Positions 1 to 9,655 of a stretch of 44,330 bases of DNA are shown one piece after another (position 1 is the first letter of the stretch; each line of letters opens with the position of its first letter). This DNA is from a virus, in IMG/VR virus record IMGVR_UViG_3300018083_000015, positions 1-44,330 of that record; one strand, written 5' to 3'. Below the pieces are notes generated by a model. That model was not told the origin of the DNA and searched no databases. It was given only the letters and a program-made list of their open reading frames with translations. The translations under genes and the position numbers were made by a program.

Positions 1-123
1 CATCAGTGATATCTACATACCCTCTGCCTGAGTGTGCAGCTTTAGTCTTTGTAAGCAAGTCATCAAAGAACTCACTCATGAAAGGCTGCTTACGAAGTTG
101 AGCAATCTCTGCCTTAGTATACA
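1..123. repeat. Terminal direct repeat, copy 1 (circular closure)
   Basis: These 123 bases are identical to 44208-44330. An exact overlap of this length at both ends is what an assembler leaves when it closes a circular or circularly permuted molecule, so the unique genome is 44,207 bp. It could also be a real short terminal repeat of the virion DNA. The repeat lies inside a continuous reading frame, which favours the assembly explanation. Confidence 0.9.
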
Positions 124-1372
124 ATTGACCATTTTTAATGTGTGTCATCACATCATTAATAAGGTCATTGGTATCCTGGAAGATATGCTTCCTGAAAGTA
201 ATTCCTGCATTACTTGCAATTGTATAAGGAGCAGCAGGTAATCCTTGAATTCGTCCAGCAGTAGCTCCACCACCTGTTTGAAGAAGTGTATCGTCTACAG
301 ACTTATTAATGGATTCCGCAACTGCATCTTTCCCTACAGCTGCTATCTTATTAGTAGTGTTACCAGCAGCATCTAAGATAGGCCGACCAGTAAGCGGGTT
401 CATTTCAGGTTGAAGATACTTAGGCGCTCTATTAAAGTGAGAGGTTAATCCATGTTTTTGAATAGACTCTGTTGCTGCATCTTGAGCGATCTTTCTGTAG
501 GCATCCATTGAGAAATCTTTAAGTAAACCCCCCTGTCTAATAGTACCTACAACCTTACCACCACCAACATTAGTGGGGTCCATTCCTACTTCGCCCTGGA
601 AACCCTGATAATCTTTAAGAGCATGCGTCAAGGTTGGGTGATCTGTGAATGCTTTATCTTCATTTTGTCCAATACCCATATTCATGGGATTGAGTGGATT
701 AGTAGCTGGATTAAGCCAAGCTAAATAACTACCAATGTTAAGTCCGCCTCCAGTAATACCTGGAGCAGCATGACCACGATTAGCATTAGCTTCTACTACT
801 TCTCCCCAGCCGGTCTTTTCTTTTCCTCTTAATCCAGACCATAAACCACCTAATGCTTCTGGAATAGCTTGGAATTGATTCTGACCTTCATCTAAAGCTT
901 GTGCTCTTTCTTTGGACATTTCTGCGGTTCCATACGAACCCCGAGCAAGAAGATCCATAGCTACCTTACCAATTTGTAAGGGAGCCTGAATTCCAGCGCC
1001 AATTATGGTTTCATCTAAGGGACCCATCCACTTATCAACAGTGTCATTAGGAACACCCCAAATATGAGGATGGGGTAATCCAATCCCCATAAATTTCTTG
1101 TCATTACCAGTCTTAGTAATCAAATCTAAGGTTGGTTGAGTAAGATTACCTAAAACTGGATCAAACTTAATTCCACTTGTACTAGATTGATTATCTGATC
1201 CAGAGGCAGCTTTCTTCCTTGCAGCGATATCTTTCTGAATTGAGAAAAGACGAGCTAAATTAAGCGCCTGAGCTTGTTTGTCCGTTTGCAGCTGACTAAA
1301 ATCAGTGGCCCTTGCTTTAGTGTCAATGTACTGACCTAAGCGCTTATTGAACTCAGTTACAAAATCAGCCAT
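1..1372 (-). CDS. Giant virion protein, N-terminal part (gene wraps through window end)
   Basis: A minus-strand frame opens with ATG at 1372-1370 and stays open to base 1. Across the circular junction it continues in frame into the reading frame ending at 41926, giving a protein of about 1217 residues, of which 431 codons lie upstream of base 80. The start overlaps the stop of the upstream gene by 8 bases (ATGGCTGA), suggesting translational coupling. The N-terminus (MADFVTEFNKRLGQYI) is followed by Gly/Asn/Ala-rich sequence with no signal peptide or obvious catalytic motif. Position at the end of the late operon and great length suggest an internal or ejected virion protein of a podovirus-like phage. 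That function is inferred. An internal Met at base 79 could be mistaken for the gene start. Confidence 0.8.
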   Translation of the reverse strand, partial: MADFVTEFNKRLGQYIDTKARATDFSQLQTDKQAQALNLARLFSIQKDIAARKKAASGSDNQSSTSGIKFDPVLGNLTQPTLDLITKTGNDKKFMGIGLPHPHIWGVPNDTVDKWMGPLDETIIGAGIQAPLQIGKVAMDLLARGSYGTAEMSKERAQALDEGQNQFQAIPEALGGLWSGLRGKEKTGWGEVVEANANRGHAAPGITGGGLNIGSYLAWLNPATNPLNPMNMGIGQNEDKAFTDHPTLTHALKDYQGFQGEVGMDPTNVGGGKVVGTIRQGGLLKDFSMDAYRKIAQDAATESIQKHGLTSHFNRAPKYLQPEMNPLTGRPILDAAGNTTNKIAAVGKDAVAESINKSVDDTLLQTGGGATAGRIQGLPAAPYTIASNAGITFRKHIFQDTNDLINDVMTHIKNGQLYTKAEIAQLRKQPFMSEFFDDLLTKTKAAHSGRGYVDITD

Positions 1373-2939
1373 TAGCCATTTGCGCCATTAAGTAAGCTAA
1401 TAATTCGGGAGTAAGCATGTCTTGACTAGACTTATCAGTAGTAGAAACTTCTTCAGGAACAGCATTCCATCCTGTAGATAAAGGCATAAAGAAATCTCTC
1501 AAATCATTCAATTGAGCTAATTGATCTCTATATTTAATAAAGGGCCCATAACCAGGGGCACCATGTCCACCAACACCACTTAATAAACGAGGGGCTGGTC
1601 CTAAATCTGTAATCTGCTTTTCGATATCAGCTAATGCTTGAACAGGATTTGATCCAGCTGCATTATATACAGAAATAGCTGCTGCCTTCATAGCAGGATT
1701 TGTAATTCCTTCAATTGCTTGTGGAACTAATGGATTCTTCTGAGCCGTAGTAGTTGATGCAGATTGAGTAGGCTGATTCATATACTTAGTAAAATCAGGT
1801 ATCTTAGCCGCAGTAGCTGACTTTGTAGCAGCATCCGCAGCAAGTTTAGTTATTAAATCTTGACTATCTTTCTCCATGCCATACTTACTACCCAAGAAAC
1901 TAAGTAAAGCTGAATCTCCCTCAGAGAGTCCACCCTCTCTACCGACAAATTGCTTAGGAGTTAACAAACCTTCTCTAGCTTGGAATCCAAGATTATTTCC
2001 CGACAGGGCAGCCATTTCTCCCATTTTACTCATGAATGAAGTATCTGTAGCTTGATTAGCTCCACTCATTTGAGATAGATACTCAGCATCGGATTTAGCT
2101 TGTTGCCCTTGATTACTAGCTGCATAGTTGATACCAATGTTTCCGCCACTGGTTTGGAGTTCATTAGCTAAAGCAGCATTAGTTGTATCACGGACTTGAT
2201 TGCCTTGTGCATAGTTATTAACTACATCACCAATAGCACCCTGAAATTGTTGCTGTGCTTCTGAACCGGCTTGACTTAAACGATCTCCTAATTGATTCAA
2301 ATAAGACTGAGAATACGGTGAAATCCAATGCTCAGGAATATCAGGAGTTCCTGCTAATGCACGAATCTGCGCTTCAATATCAGCTAATGGATTGGAAGCA
2401 TTAAGATTAGGGTCTAATTGTAATGAAGTCTTACCAGGACTACCGAATCCAGGCTTAGCAGCATTAGCATCTACTTTAGCTCTAGCAGCCTCTAGATTCA
2501 TAATAGTCTGATTAGGAGTACCAATCTGTCCTGTAGGTCTTTTAGCCTGTGGGGTAAGATTCATATTAGGAATAGCATTGCTAACACTCATGCGAGCATT
2601 TCTATTTGCAATGATTTGGGCAATACCAGAATCATGCAATTGCTCTGGATAAGCATTAGGTTGTGCATTCCAAGGAGAAGCATTACCAGGATCTAATTTA
2701 GGGTGTGTCATTCTAGCCGCAGGAGAAGTAACTCTAGGGGCGGGAGAAAGATTCTGAGTAATAGAACTAATTGGGGCAGGAGAGGGTTGAGAATCCTGGG
2801 CAGCAGCACCTTGAATAAGTAAATTCTTAGTGTTCTGCGGACTCATCATCATTTTGTAAAAAGATGAATTACCATACAGCTGTTCAAGATATCTTTGAAG
2901 TTCAGCCTGAGAAGCAGATCTAGCATCAGTTGGCATCAT
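1365..2939 (-). CDS. Ala/Gln/Asn-rich virion-associated protein
   Basis: A 524-residue protein with low-complexity composition rich in Ala, Gln, Asn, Ser and Pro. The first ~180 residues contain many Pro and Asn. The middle (about 190-330) contains Gln-rich helical sequence. It starts with ATG-ATG after an AGGA element. The gene sits between a 111-residue small gene and the giant virion gene, overlapping the latter's start by 8 bases. Composition and position resemble internal virion proteins of podoviruses, which enter the cell with the DNA. No catalytic motif is visible, so the role is inferred from context only. Confidence 0.7.
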   Translation of the reverse strand: MMPTDARSASQAELQRYLEQLYGNSSFYKMMMSPQNTKNLLIQGAAAQDSQPSPAPISSITQNLSPAPRVTSPAARMTHPKLDPGNASPWNAQPNAYPEQLHDSGIAQIIANRNARMSVSNAIPNMNLTPQAKRPTGQIGTPNQTIMNLEAARAKVDANAAKPGFGSPGKTSLQLDPNLNASNPLADIEAQIRALAGTPDIPEHWISPYSQSYLNQLGDRLSQAGSEAQQQFQGAIGDVVNNYAQGNQVRDTTNAALANELQTSGGNIGINYAASNQGQQAKSDAEYLSQMSGANQATDTSFMSKMGEMAALSGNNLGFQAREGLLTPKQFVGREGGLSEGDSALLSFLGSKYGMEKDSQDLITKLAADAATKSATAAKIPDFTKYMNQPTQSASTTTAQKNPLVPQAIEGITNPAMKAAAISVYNAAGSNPVQALADIEKQITDLGPAPRLLSGVGGHGAPGYGPFIKYRDQLAQLNDLRDFFMPLSTGWNAVPEEVSTTDKSSQDMLTPELLAYLMAQMANG

Positions 2940-2944
2940 AGTTC

Positions 2945-3280
2945 CTATCGTGGTAACAGACTGTTGATTTTAAAGCCATATTCGTCATTGATTCTAGAAC
3001 GAGCAATATTGGCTAAACGGTCATTGAGACTTTGATTAACTGTGTTCCTTTGTTCATCCAACATGGAACCCAGATCAGCTTGTGCAGTAAGATTCACTCC
3101 TGAATGAATCATACCATTGCTAGCCATTGTATCAGCTAAAGATTGACGGCGCTTTAATCCAGATGCAGCAATGGCTCTTAAACTAGCGGCATTATTTGTT
3201 CTAGCTCGATTCTCTGCATAATCATATCCAGCCAGATCAGAGCCTAAAGCATCCAACAAACTAGTGAGTCCTAGAGCCAC
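2945..3280 (-). CDS. Small Ala/Asn-rich virion-associated protein
   Basis: A 111-residue protein starting with GTG (MALGLTSLLDALGSDLAGYD), with an AAAGG ribosome site about 10 bases upstream. It overlaps the preceding basic gene by 20 bases and ends 5 bases before the next start. It is predicted mostly helical and rich in Ala, Asn, Arg and Leu, without membrane segments. It lies in the late operon ahead of the two large virion proteins, so it is likely a minor internal or tail-associated protein. I do not recognise the family. Confidence 0.65.
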   Translation of the reverse strand: MALGLTSLLDALGSDLAGYDYAENRARTNNAASLRAIAASGLKRRQSLADTMASNGMIHSGVNLTAQADLGSMLDEQRNTVNQSLNDRLANIARSRINDEYGFKINSLLPR

Positions 3281-3455
3281 GACGCAACAACCTTTCTTTA
3301 GATGCCTTAATCATATCAGAACGAGTCATCTGTGCATTCTTATTAGTAGGGCTATGAAATCCTGCTCTATACACGTTCTTTCCACGGGACAGTATACCCT
3401 GAGTTGATCTAGAGTCAACCGGACGATTTAAACGTGAGAAAATTGATCTAGTCAT
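3261..3455 (-). CDS. Small highly basic protein
   Basis: A 64-residue protein very rich in Arg, Lys and Ser, including RLLRRGSR near the C-terminus. The start ATG overlaps the stop of the 708-residue tail protein gene by 4 bases (ATGA), and its 3' end overlaps the next gene by 20 bases. The strong positive charge suggests nucleic-acid contact or packing inside the virion, but no family is recognisable. Operon position argues for a late, virion-related role. Confidence 0.6.
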   Translation of the reverse strand: MTRSIFSRLNRPVDSRSTQGILSRGKNVYRAGFHSPTNKNAQMTRSDMIKASKERLLRRGSRTH

Positions 3456-5578
3456 GATAATGCCTTTAACTGTACGTTGAATTGCCCGGAGTTATCAAAA
3501 TAAGCGGAATCACCCATGCGCATCCTAATAACTCTACCACCAGCATTAAATTGGAATCTATATGTAAATTGAGATACACTATAAGGACCACCATCAGGTT
3601 CTATATGTACCCAACCAGCACCATCACCAAGATCCCATTGAATTCCACCACCGTGACCAGGAGTTAAACTTCCACCTACAGTATCGGCATCTGTCCAAGC
3701 ACCAGTATAGTAATAACAAACTCCATCAACTCTAGCTTCTACTAAATTGTAGGTGTTAACAGATTGAACACCACCATCAGCAGTAGCAGGAACAGTAATG
3801 AATTCAGTAGCTGCAATCCAGCCTTCTGTAATTCCAGCGCTTCTATAGTTAGCTCTTTGAGTAGGAGTTAATGCGCCAAGATGAACTAACGTCATAGCAT
3901 AATACCCATCAACTTCTGATGGAGTATTACCATTACCACCAACCATAATCATACCAGGACCATTATTTCCCCTAGCAGCATTATTGGTGTTTACTAGATC
4001 ACTACCAGTAACTTGAATTCCATCATGATAAATTATGGGTGTAGAGTCTCCAGGAGGAAAGTAGGATTCTATGATAGTCCAAGCATTGTATGAAGTATTA
4101 GCTTGCTGTTGAGCCGCTTTGGCAACAAAATCTCCAGCGGCACGGTTTGCAGCAGCTAAAATAGGGCCATTATATAAGTTCATTTCCATGTCTACTGTAG
4201 TAGTAATACCCCTAGTTTTTTCTACCATTGTGCCTAAACTAGCCATGGGTCTTACTACTTGAACGAAAGTAAAACCACTAGAATAACCATTTGGAAAGGT
4301 ATCACCACTAATAGCGAAGTTGTTGATACTAGCGTTTCCAAATCTAGGATATAGGAAATTATCAGGGCCAGCGATTAATGTAGCAGAAGTGATAGGACTA
4401 GGGCCATTAATACCCATTGAAATATCTATACTACCAGTACTATTAACCACGGCATCAGCTATATCTATAGAAGTAAACCTATACAAAAGACTCGGATTGG
4501 CTGCTAATAAAGCATTGTATAAAAGACCTGTTGTAGCCAATTTAGCCCCTACAGGACCAATTGTAACTACGTTGCTATTTCCTGCCATAGCAACAAATCC
4601 AAAACCTTTTTGCATGGCAATATCAATAGGACCATTCCAAACTCCACCTGGAAAGTCCGAAGCTGTCATTGTTTGTTTAAGAACAGGAGCAGCTTTATTA
4701 GTTACATCTATAATGCAGAGTTTACTAGAGGAACTAGCACAGCAAAAAAGTAAATTTCCATACAGAGCCATTCTACCAAACCCTGTAAATGAAGCTAAAC
4801 CTATTTGCCCATTATATACTGGATTATCTGGATCAGATACATTGAAAATAACCATTCCATTATCAATAAGATAATAGAACCAACCACCTCTAAAAAGCAT
4901 TCCTTTAACTGTGCCAGATATTCCTGTATCTGAATTAGGAGGAACGCTAGGATTAGAAATATTATATGTATTTATAATACCGGAACTAATCCCTTTACCA
5001 GGATAATCCATAGAACAGTAAGCAAAATTACCGTCGGGTGAAACAGCGACGCACCAATATCCTTGATTGCCTACATTAGAATTATTAACTGCTGCTAATG
5101 CAGCTTTATTTAATCGAACAATTCCACCAACACCGAATTCAGAAGTAACGGCATAGATATAACTGCCAGCACCATCAATATCCCATACACGTCTTAATCC
5201 AGTAGTAGCGGATACACTATGAGGGGATATATTTCCTGCTGCATCAATATTAAATTTTCTAATATAATCAGCATTTTGAACAGCTACATAAGCATGAGTA
5301 TCGTCCATAAAGAAACCTTGTGGACGAGGGCCAACAGTAGATTCAGCATCTATTAGTTTAAGATGCCACGGATCTTTAGCATCCAGAGAAGTAAACATAT
5401 TACTTCCCCAAGCTACTAAGAATAGTACATCATCTTTATTTTGAATACGAGAGGGACTACCTGTAAATGTATTATTGGAAAAGTGAGCCTTATACTCATA
5501 AAGCTGACTTGAATCTACTGTGTCTGGATGAGCGTGCATTCCTAAACCCTGGAATGTATCACTAGGAACCATGCTCAT
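3452..5578 (-). CDS. Putative receptor-binding tail protein: beta-propeller plus lectin-like domain
   Basis: A 708-residue protein with three apparent regions. Residues ~30-350 carry repeats of the LVIVD/propeller kind (VDVSDPxxP-like units such as IFNVSDPDNPVYNGQ and IIDVTNKAAPVL). Residues ~360-590 look like a LamG/concanavalin-type jelly roll (GGNGNTPSEVDGYYAMTLVH). The C-terminal ~110 residues are a separate beta-rich module. Propeller plus lectin fold suits glycan binding at the host surface. The start ATG overlaps the previous stop by 4 bases. Adjacent genes are fibre-like, so this is probably the distal adhesin. The function is inferred from composition and position. Confidence 0.65.
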   Translation of the reverse strand: MSMVPSDTFQGLGMHAHPDTVDSSQLYEYKAHFSNNTFTGSPSRIQNKDDVLFLVAWGSNMFTSLDAKDPWHLKLIDAESTVGPRPQGFFMDDTHAYVAVQNADYIRKFNIDAAGNISPHSVSATTGLRRVWDIDGAGSYIYAVTSEFGVGGIVRLNKAALAAVNNSNVGNQGYWCVAVSPDGNFAYCSMDYPGKGISSGIINTYNISNPSVPPNSDTGISGTVKGMLFRGGWFYYLIDNGMVIFNVSDPDNPVYNGQIGLASFTGFGRMALYGNLLFCCASSSSKLCIIDVTNKAAPVLKQTMTASDFPGGVWNGPIDIAMQKGFGFVAMAGNSNVVTIGPVGAKLATTGLLYNALLAANPSLLYRFTSIDIADAVVNSTGSIDISMGINGPSPITSATLIAGPDNFLYPRFGNASINNFAISGDTFPNGYSSGFTFVQVVRPMASLGTMVEKTRGITTTVDMEMNLYNGPILAAANRAAGDFVAKAAQQQANTSYNAWTIIESYFPPGDSTPIIYHDGIQVTGSDLVNTNNAARGNNGPGMIMVGGNGNTPSEVDGYYAMTLVHLGALTPTQRANYRSAGITEGWIAATEFITVPATADGGVQSVNTYNLVEARVDGVCYYYTGAWTDADTVGGSLTPGHGGGIQWDLGDGAGWVHIEPDGGPYSVSQFTYRFQFNAGGRVIRMRMGDSAYFDNSGQFNVQLKALS

Positions 5579-6375
5579 GTATATTGACCCCTAATTGAGA
5601 TAGTGATATCCTTACCACTACCACTAGCAACGGCACGAATTCCTGGATATACAGTAGTACCCTGAGGAATTGCGTATGGAGAACTAAATACATACTGCTG
5701 AACTAATGATCCTGCATTGATAGTCACGGTCGCAATAACGTGGAACGTACCACCATCATTGGCCCACATATCAATTATTGTATTCAGATCAGAAGCTGTA
5801 ACATACGTAACTTCAATATATACAATATTAAATGCACGGAAAGCTACATAACGATTAAGAAAGACTTGCGGAGAAGGATTGACTAAATGCCCGTATGACC
5901 AATCTTTTTCAATTGGTACAACAGTAGAGCCACCACCAGTTACACCTGTTTCTAAGTCTACGATTCTGTTATCTTGATTTATAACAACTGTTTCAAGATT
6001 AGAGATATCAGAACTATTGCCATAAACTATAGTAGTAAGGTTGTCAATAGAGGTAGCTAGACTATTATCTAAGGCATCAATTTCTGCCTTAGTATAATAG
6101 TTAGACATATCCATACCCCCGGATAGAATTTCATCCAGCATGGTATCAATTTCCGCTTTGGTATAGTAGTTAGTTAAATCAACTTCAAACTCTAGATTAT
6201 GAGTATGATCTTCTCTAGCTGGAACAGCACTTCCACCAATAAATGCGGGAGTAGCAGCAGATACAGCGGTAGTAACTAAAGATGGAGCAGGCAATGCTTC
6301 GCCAATATAGTGAAGATCATTATTTTCATGTCGAGGAATTGTTAATCCCTCGCCAAACAAATCTCTTGGATTCAT
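5575..6375 (-). CDS. Tail fibre-like protein with YYTKAEID repeats
   Basis: A protein of about 266 residues. The motif NYYTKAEID occurs twice (around residues 75 and 98), the signature of short trimeric coiled-coil/beta fibre segments in phage tail fibres. A coiled stretch with NLETVV and DLETGV follows, then a C-terminal beta-rich domain of ~115 residues. I chose ATG at 6375. A TTG two codons earlier (6381) overlaps the previous stop and is possible. Likely a fibre or adaptor joining the propeller-type tail protein to the adhesin encoded downstream. Confidence 0.65.
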   Translation of the reverse strand: MNPRDLFGEGLTIPRHENNDLHYIGEALPAPSLVTTAVSAATPAFIGGSAVPAREDHTHNLEFEVDLTNYYTKAEIDTMLDEILSGGMDMSNYYTKAEIDALDNSLATSIDNLTTIVYGNSSDISNLETVVINQDNRIVDLETGVTGGGSTVVPIEKDWSYGHLVNPSPQVFLNRYVAFRAFNIVYIEVTYVTASDLNTIIDMWANDGGTFHVIATVTINAGSLVQQYVFSSPYAIPQGTTVYPGIRAVASGSGKDITISIRGQYT

Positions 6376-6377
6376 AG

Positions 6378-8006
6378 TCAACTATCAGTTCTAGGAGTTT
6401 TCCTGTGGGTATGGAGAACTAACGCACTTCCAAGAATACTGTACTCATCAATAGCTGAACTAAGTGTAGTAGCAAGATTAAACTGTAGGTGCCTAAAGAA
6501 CTCAGGTCCTTTAATTTTAATCAAACCCTCTTTAGCAGAGATCACATCATAAGTACTAATATTATCTACTTGGCGTGCAACTTCTTGCTCAGTATCCCAC
6601 TGATAATCAATATCAATATCGTCACCAGGATTACCGGAGGCTGAAAAGTTAATGTATCCGTACTTTCCTCTTTTTTCATCAAGCATCTGCCCCCGAATTA
6701 TCTTAGAAGTATAAGTAGATTTTACTGGAGATACTTCTTCACTAGCCGCTAATTTAGTTAACTTGTCCTGATACCCGTCATAAATAAAAAGCTGTGTAGT
6801 AAGATTGTTGAAGATAGGGTTAGTAGAATTACCATGAGCTATAACTATATAGTTATTAGGAGCCCATTTAACATGTGTTTCTAAATTAGAGAATCCAGCA
6901 AGAAGATCGCCAGGCTGAGTAGTGGTACCAAAAGTAATTTCCGTCCAAGCAATGAAATCCAATCTAGTATAGAACATACGAGCTTCTGAGGTAATATGAT
7001 TAGCCCCAGAAACTAAAAGCTTCGTTCTACATATAATTATACCCTCAGCAAATGGAACCATTTTCCACATGAAGTATACATTGGGTAATTGCTCTTGAAA
7101 GATATCCTGAATCTTATCAGAGATATCTTTAACTTCATCTTGATTAGTCACCCATACTCCACGACTATCAATGAAATAAATAAGACCTTTATCTTCAATA
7201 GCGCAGTTAGCATGATTAACTTTAACTGAAGCATCCATTGAACGAACAACCCAATTCTCAGGACTACCAAGAATTGAAATGTTATAGAGACCTGAACCTG
7301 TAAATACAAATAACTTAGTACCTACAGGAATTACTTTTTGGATCTTACCTAATCCCGCATTAGCTCCAATTACAATAAACTGACCGTTCATATCCCAAGA
7401 TTCAGGATAAGCGCCAGGAGCATTAGGTGGGAGAGTGTAGTAAATCTTAGTATCGTCCCAACTCCAAAGACGATCCTTAAAGACGAATAACCCGCCTCGA
7501 CAATTGTAAGTATTAGGTACTGCTACTTTGGTTACTGTACCTAAGGCCCAGTTCCAGTTGGATAAAATTTCTACACCACCACTATCTAAGCAGTAGAATT
7601 TATCTAAGTATAAACAAGCACCAGCAAAATTAGAGATATTAGCAAACGAAGCTAACCCTGGATTACTGTCAGATGAAGCTGGATTATCTCTATCAAATTG
7701 GCGCAAAGCCCATGTAGTAGAGAAATTAGAGGGATTGCAAGCAGTCCACATAGCCACGGGAATGGATGCATCAGAAGAATTAGGTAATTGAGTATACCTA
7801 TTGTTCAATCCAATATCTGGATAAGATCCCCTAGTATCAACAGAATTAGGTGGTTGAAAACCTTTTCTCGTTATAAGACGATCTTTATTAGCAACGAAGT
7901 TTTTAACAGACGTGCAAAAACCATCAACTATATTAGCTGGATGATTGTAGGAATCAATACCTAACCCTACAGGGATTGGAAGAGTTTCTTCACTATAGAC
8001 TGTCAT
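6378..8006 (-). CDS. Propeller-type podoviral tail protein (nozzle/DNA stabilisation-like)
   Basis: A 542-residue beta-rich protein. The N-terminus (IPVGLGIDSYNHPANIVDG, then ITRKGFQPPN) matches the style of P22 gp10-like or nozzle proteins that plug the portal channel in short-tailed phages: an early RxGF element, then alternating beta strands with WDD, YFIDSRGVW and FIYDG blades. It follows directly on the head-tail adaptor gene with a 4-base ATGA overlap, as in other podoviruses. It probably forms the tail tube end. The assignment rests on order and fold style, not on a catalytic motif. Confidence 0.6.
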   Translation of the reverse strand: MTVYSEETLPIPVGLGIDSYNHPANIVDGFCTSVKNFVANKDRLITRKGFQPPNSVDTRGSYPDIGLNNRYTQLPNSSDASIPVAMWTACNPSNFSTTWALRQFDRDNPASSDSNPGLASFANISNFAGACLYLDKFYCLDSGGVEILSNWNWALGTVTKVAVPNTYNCRGGLFVFKDRLWSWDDTKIYYTLPPNAPGAYPESWDMNGQFIVIGANAGLGKIQKVIPVGTKLFVFTGSGLYNISILGSPENWVVRSMDASVKVNHANCAIEDKGLIYFIDSRGVWVTNQDEVKDISDKIQDIFQEQLPNVYFMWKMVPFAEGIIICRTKLLVSGANHITSEARMFYTRLDFIAWTEITFGTTTQPGDLLAGFSNLETHVKWAPNNYIVIAHGNSTNPIFNNLTTQLFIYDGYQDKLTKLAASEEVSPVKSTYTSKIIRGQMLDEKRGKYGYINFSASGNPGDDIDIDYQWDTEQEVARQVDNISTYDVISAKEGLIKIKGPEFFRHLQFNLATTLSSAIDEYSILGSALVLHTHRKTPRTDS

Positions 8007-8644
8007 AGAAGATCAAATCCATATTCTTGATCCATCGGATCAGGTTGAACAGTCCTGTAGGTATCATCTCTGCTGAGACTTTCGAATTTACGCTTAGAAA
8101 GATTCTTCATGAATCGAGTCATAATTACTTCAGCGGCTCGATAATTCTCATTGCGCTCATGCGCTTTTGCTAAACACCACTCTGCAAGATCGCCATGAAG
8201 ATAGAACGGAATTCCAATTGCATCACCAGTAGCTGTAACTGCAACAGGAGCAGGTACATAGAAGATAGTAATCTTTGTAGTATCTGTAGTAGGTGGGTTA
8301 GGATATAGAAAGATTCTACTTCCCTCAGTATAATAACCTACTGGAACTCCACCTTGAGGAGCATAACCTAAGCGATCTAATGATTCTGGTTCTAACAGTA
8401 AGAGAGAGGTTGTATCATAATATACTCTCTTAAGAAGAATCATGTCAGCAATACCAACGCCTGCATTATTGTTAAATGCAGAAGCCTGCATGGAATTTTC
8501 CATCTTAGATATGCACTGTGTCTCTCGGACAATTTCTAGCATACCCTCATTAATCCAGTCCATGATATGAGTGTCATAAATCATGACTTGATTACTGTCG
8601 CCGAAGCCGTTTTGTACTCTAGTAATTACCTCTGAGACGAGCAT
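8003..8644 (-). CDS. Head-tail adaptor-like protein
   Basis: A 213-residue protein beginning MLVSEVITRVQNGFGDS and continuing with DWINEGMLEIVRETQCI. This N-terminal helix pair (V-x-R-V-Q...F-x-D...I-xx-WINEGxLEIxR) is typical of phage adaptor proteins that dock below the portal. A middle beta region contains YFYVPAPVAV-like strands, and the C-terminal helix carries the basic MTRFMKNLSKRKFE. It ends overlapping the tail propeller gene by 4 bases. The expected role is bridging portal and tail. Function from family pattern, moderately sure. Confidence 0.6.
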   Translation of the reverse strand: MLVSEVITRVQNGFGDSNQVMIYDTHIMDWINEGMLEIVRETQCISKMENSMQASAFNNNAGVGIADMILLKRVYYDTTSLLLLEPESLDRLGYAPQGGVPVGYYTEGSRIFLYPNPPTTDTTKITIFYVPAPVAVTATGDAIGIPFYLHGDLAEWCLAKAHERNENYRAAEVIMTRFMKNLSKRKFESLSRDDTYRTVQPDPMDQEYGFDLL

Positions 8645-8646
8645 TC

Positions 8647-9147
8647 TTAGTCCTTAGGTTCAACTTTAGGTGGACGATCCTCATACATTGTGATGTTCGC
8701 ATTCCTATCTTCGTCAAAATAAGAATAGGAAGATTTCATAGAGGCAACAATAGAAGCTACCAAATCCATCTTGGATTCCATCTTCTCACGGTAGCGACGA
8801 TTCTCCTCATCACGAACTCGTTGATTATTCTTGTCGATCTCAGCCAATACGTCAACCCGCCGAGTATCAGAAGCATATAGTCTCTCTAAAACTGAATCAT
8901 TCAATTCCCAGAATTCAAAGACTTTAAAAACCTGTGGACCTTCAGCCGTATTAACCACTTCCGCAAGCACAAACGGAGCTTCACTAAAACCACAAGTATC
9001 AGGATCGACACATAATACACAAAGTTGCTCGTCGTACTCATTGATCTTCTGGGCTATTTCATGCATCTTCTTATCGACAAGCATATTGTCGATTAAGATG
9101 TAATCATCATTAGCTGTATTGGTTTTAAGAAACTTCGATTGACTCAT
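8647..9147 (-). CDS. Unknown late protein with acidic N-terminal domain and charged helix
   Basis: A 166-residue protein. Residues 1-95 are acidic and beta/alpha mixed, with three Cys in the pattern CVLCVDPDTC. Residues ~100-135 form a highly charged helix (NNQRVRDEENRRYREKMESK) and the tail is Pro/Lys/Asp-rich. The ATG overlaps the stop of the upstream gene by 4 bases and the gene is followed closely by the adaptor gene. No family recognised. Location suggests a minor structural or assembly role. Confidence 0.6.
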   Translation of the reverse strand: MSQSKFLKTNTANDDYILIDNMLVDKKMHEIAQKINEYDEQLCVLCVDPDTCGFSEAPFVLAEVVNTAEGPQVFKVFEFWELNDSVLERLYASDTRRVDVLAEIDKNNQRVRDEENRRYREKMESKMDLVASIVASMKSSYSYFDEDRNANITMYEDRPPKVEPKD

Positions 9148-9461
9148 GGTACTGGATTAGCTTCAATATCTGGCGGCCAATTAGCTACAACAGCAGAAGT
9201 AATTTGCCCATCAGTTACAACATCAACATCATGCCCAGGAGCACCACGTCCAGCTAAAAGTCCTGATTCATAATTTGCTTCAACAGCATCTGCAACCGCC
9301 CAAAACATACCAATCAGGTTAGCATAACCAGTCTTAACTTGAGTAGCAAACTGAGTCTTAGCTAATGTTGCATTACCAATGGCTTCACTATAAACCGCTG
9401 CTTGAACTCGTTTCTGTAAATCAGGATCATTAGCAGCTTGAGCAACTGTACTCTGACTCAT
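9144..9461 (-). CDS. Small unknown late protein
   Basis: A 105-residue, Ala/Val/Asn-rich soluble protein (MSQSTVAQAANDPDLQKRVQ). It is mainly helical in its first 70 residues, with a Gly/Asp-rich loop and PPDIEANPVP at the end. It overlaps both neighbours by 4 bases (ATGA junctions), so it is translated as part of the fibre/tail operon. The N-terminal MSQS is shared with the downstream 166-residue protein, probably chance. No function can be assigned. Confidence 0.6.
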   Translation of the reverse strand: MSQSTVAQAANDPDLQKRVQAAVYSEAIGNATLAKTQFATQVKTGYANLIGMFWAVADAVEANYESGLLAGRGAPGHDVDVVTDGQITSAVVANWPPDIEANPVP

Positions 9462-9655
9462 TGTACTAATTCTCCGTTCATGGAGGGAAGATTTACTGAT
9501 TCTTGTACTTCTTGCATTTGCTTAAGTTGCTGCATCAAAGCTTCATTCTCAATCATCAAGCGTTCATTTTGGGCAGTAAGAATACCTAGTTTCATAGCAA
9601 GTCTATTAACCCATACATCATCAATAGTTGGGTCTTGTTGTTCTTCTTGACTCAT
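9458..9655 (-). CDS. Short coiled-coil protein following the tail fibre gene
   Basis: A 65-residue protein with one long amphipathic helix (LTAQNERLMIENEALMQQL, about residues 27-45), a clear heptad-like coiled coil. It begins with an ATGA overlap on the S74-type fibre gene and ends with an ATGA overlap on the next gene. A short coiled coil behind a fibre gene could be a fibre chaperone or trimerisation helper, but this is only suggested by position. Confidence 0.55.
   Translation of the reverse strand: MSQEEQQDPTIDDVWVNRLAMKLGILTAQNERLMIENEALMQQLKQMQEVQESVNLPSMNGELVQ

Noticed and set aside
32-241. Rightward 69-residue frame
   Set aside because: It lies antisense to the giant virion gene, which is continuous here on the other strand, and has no ribosome site.
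4320-4874. Rightward 184-residue frame inside the adhesin gene
   Set aside because: Antisense to a well-supported coding sequence, with no ribosome site or recognisable domain. Long antisense frames arise here from codon bias.
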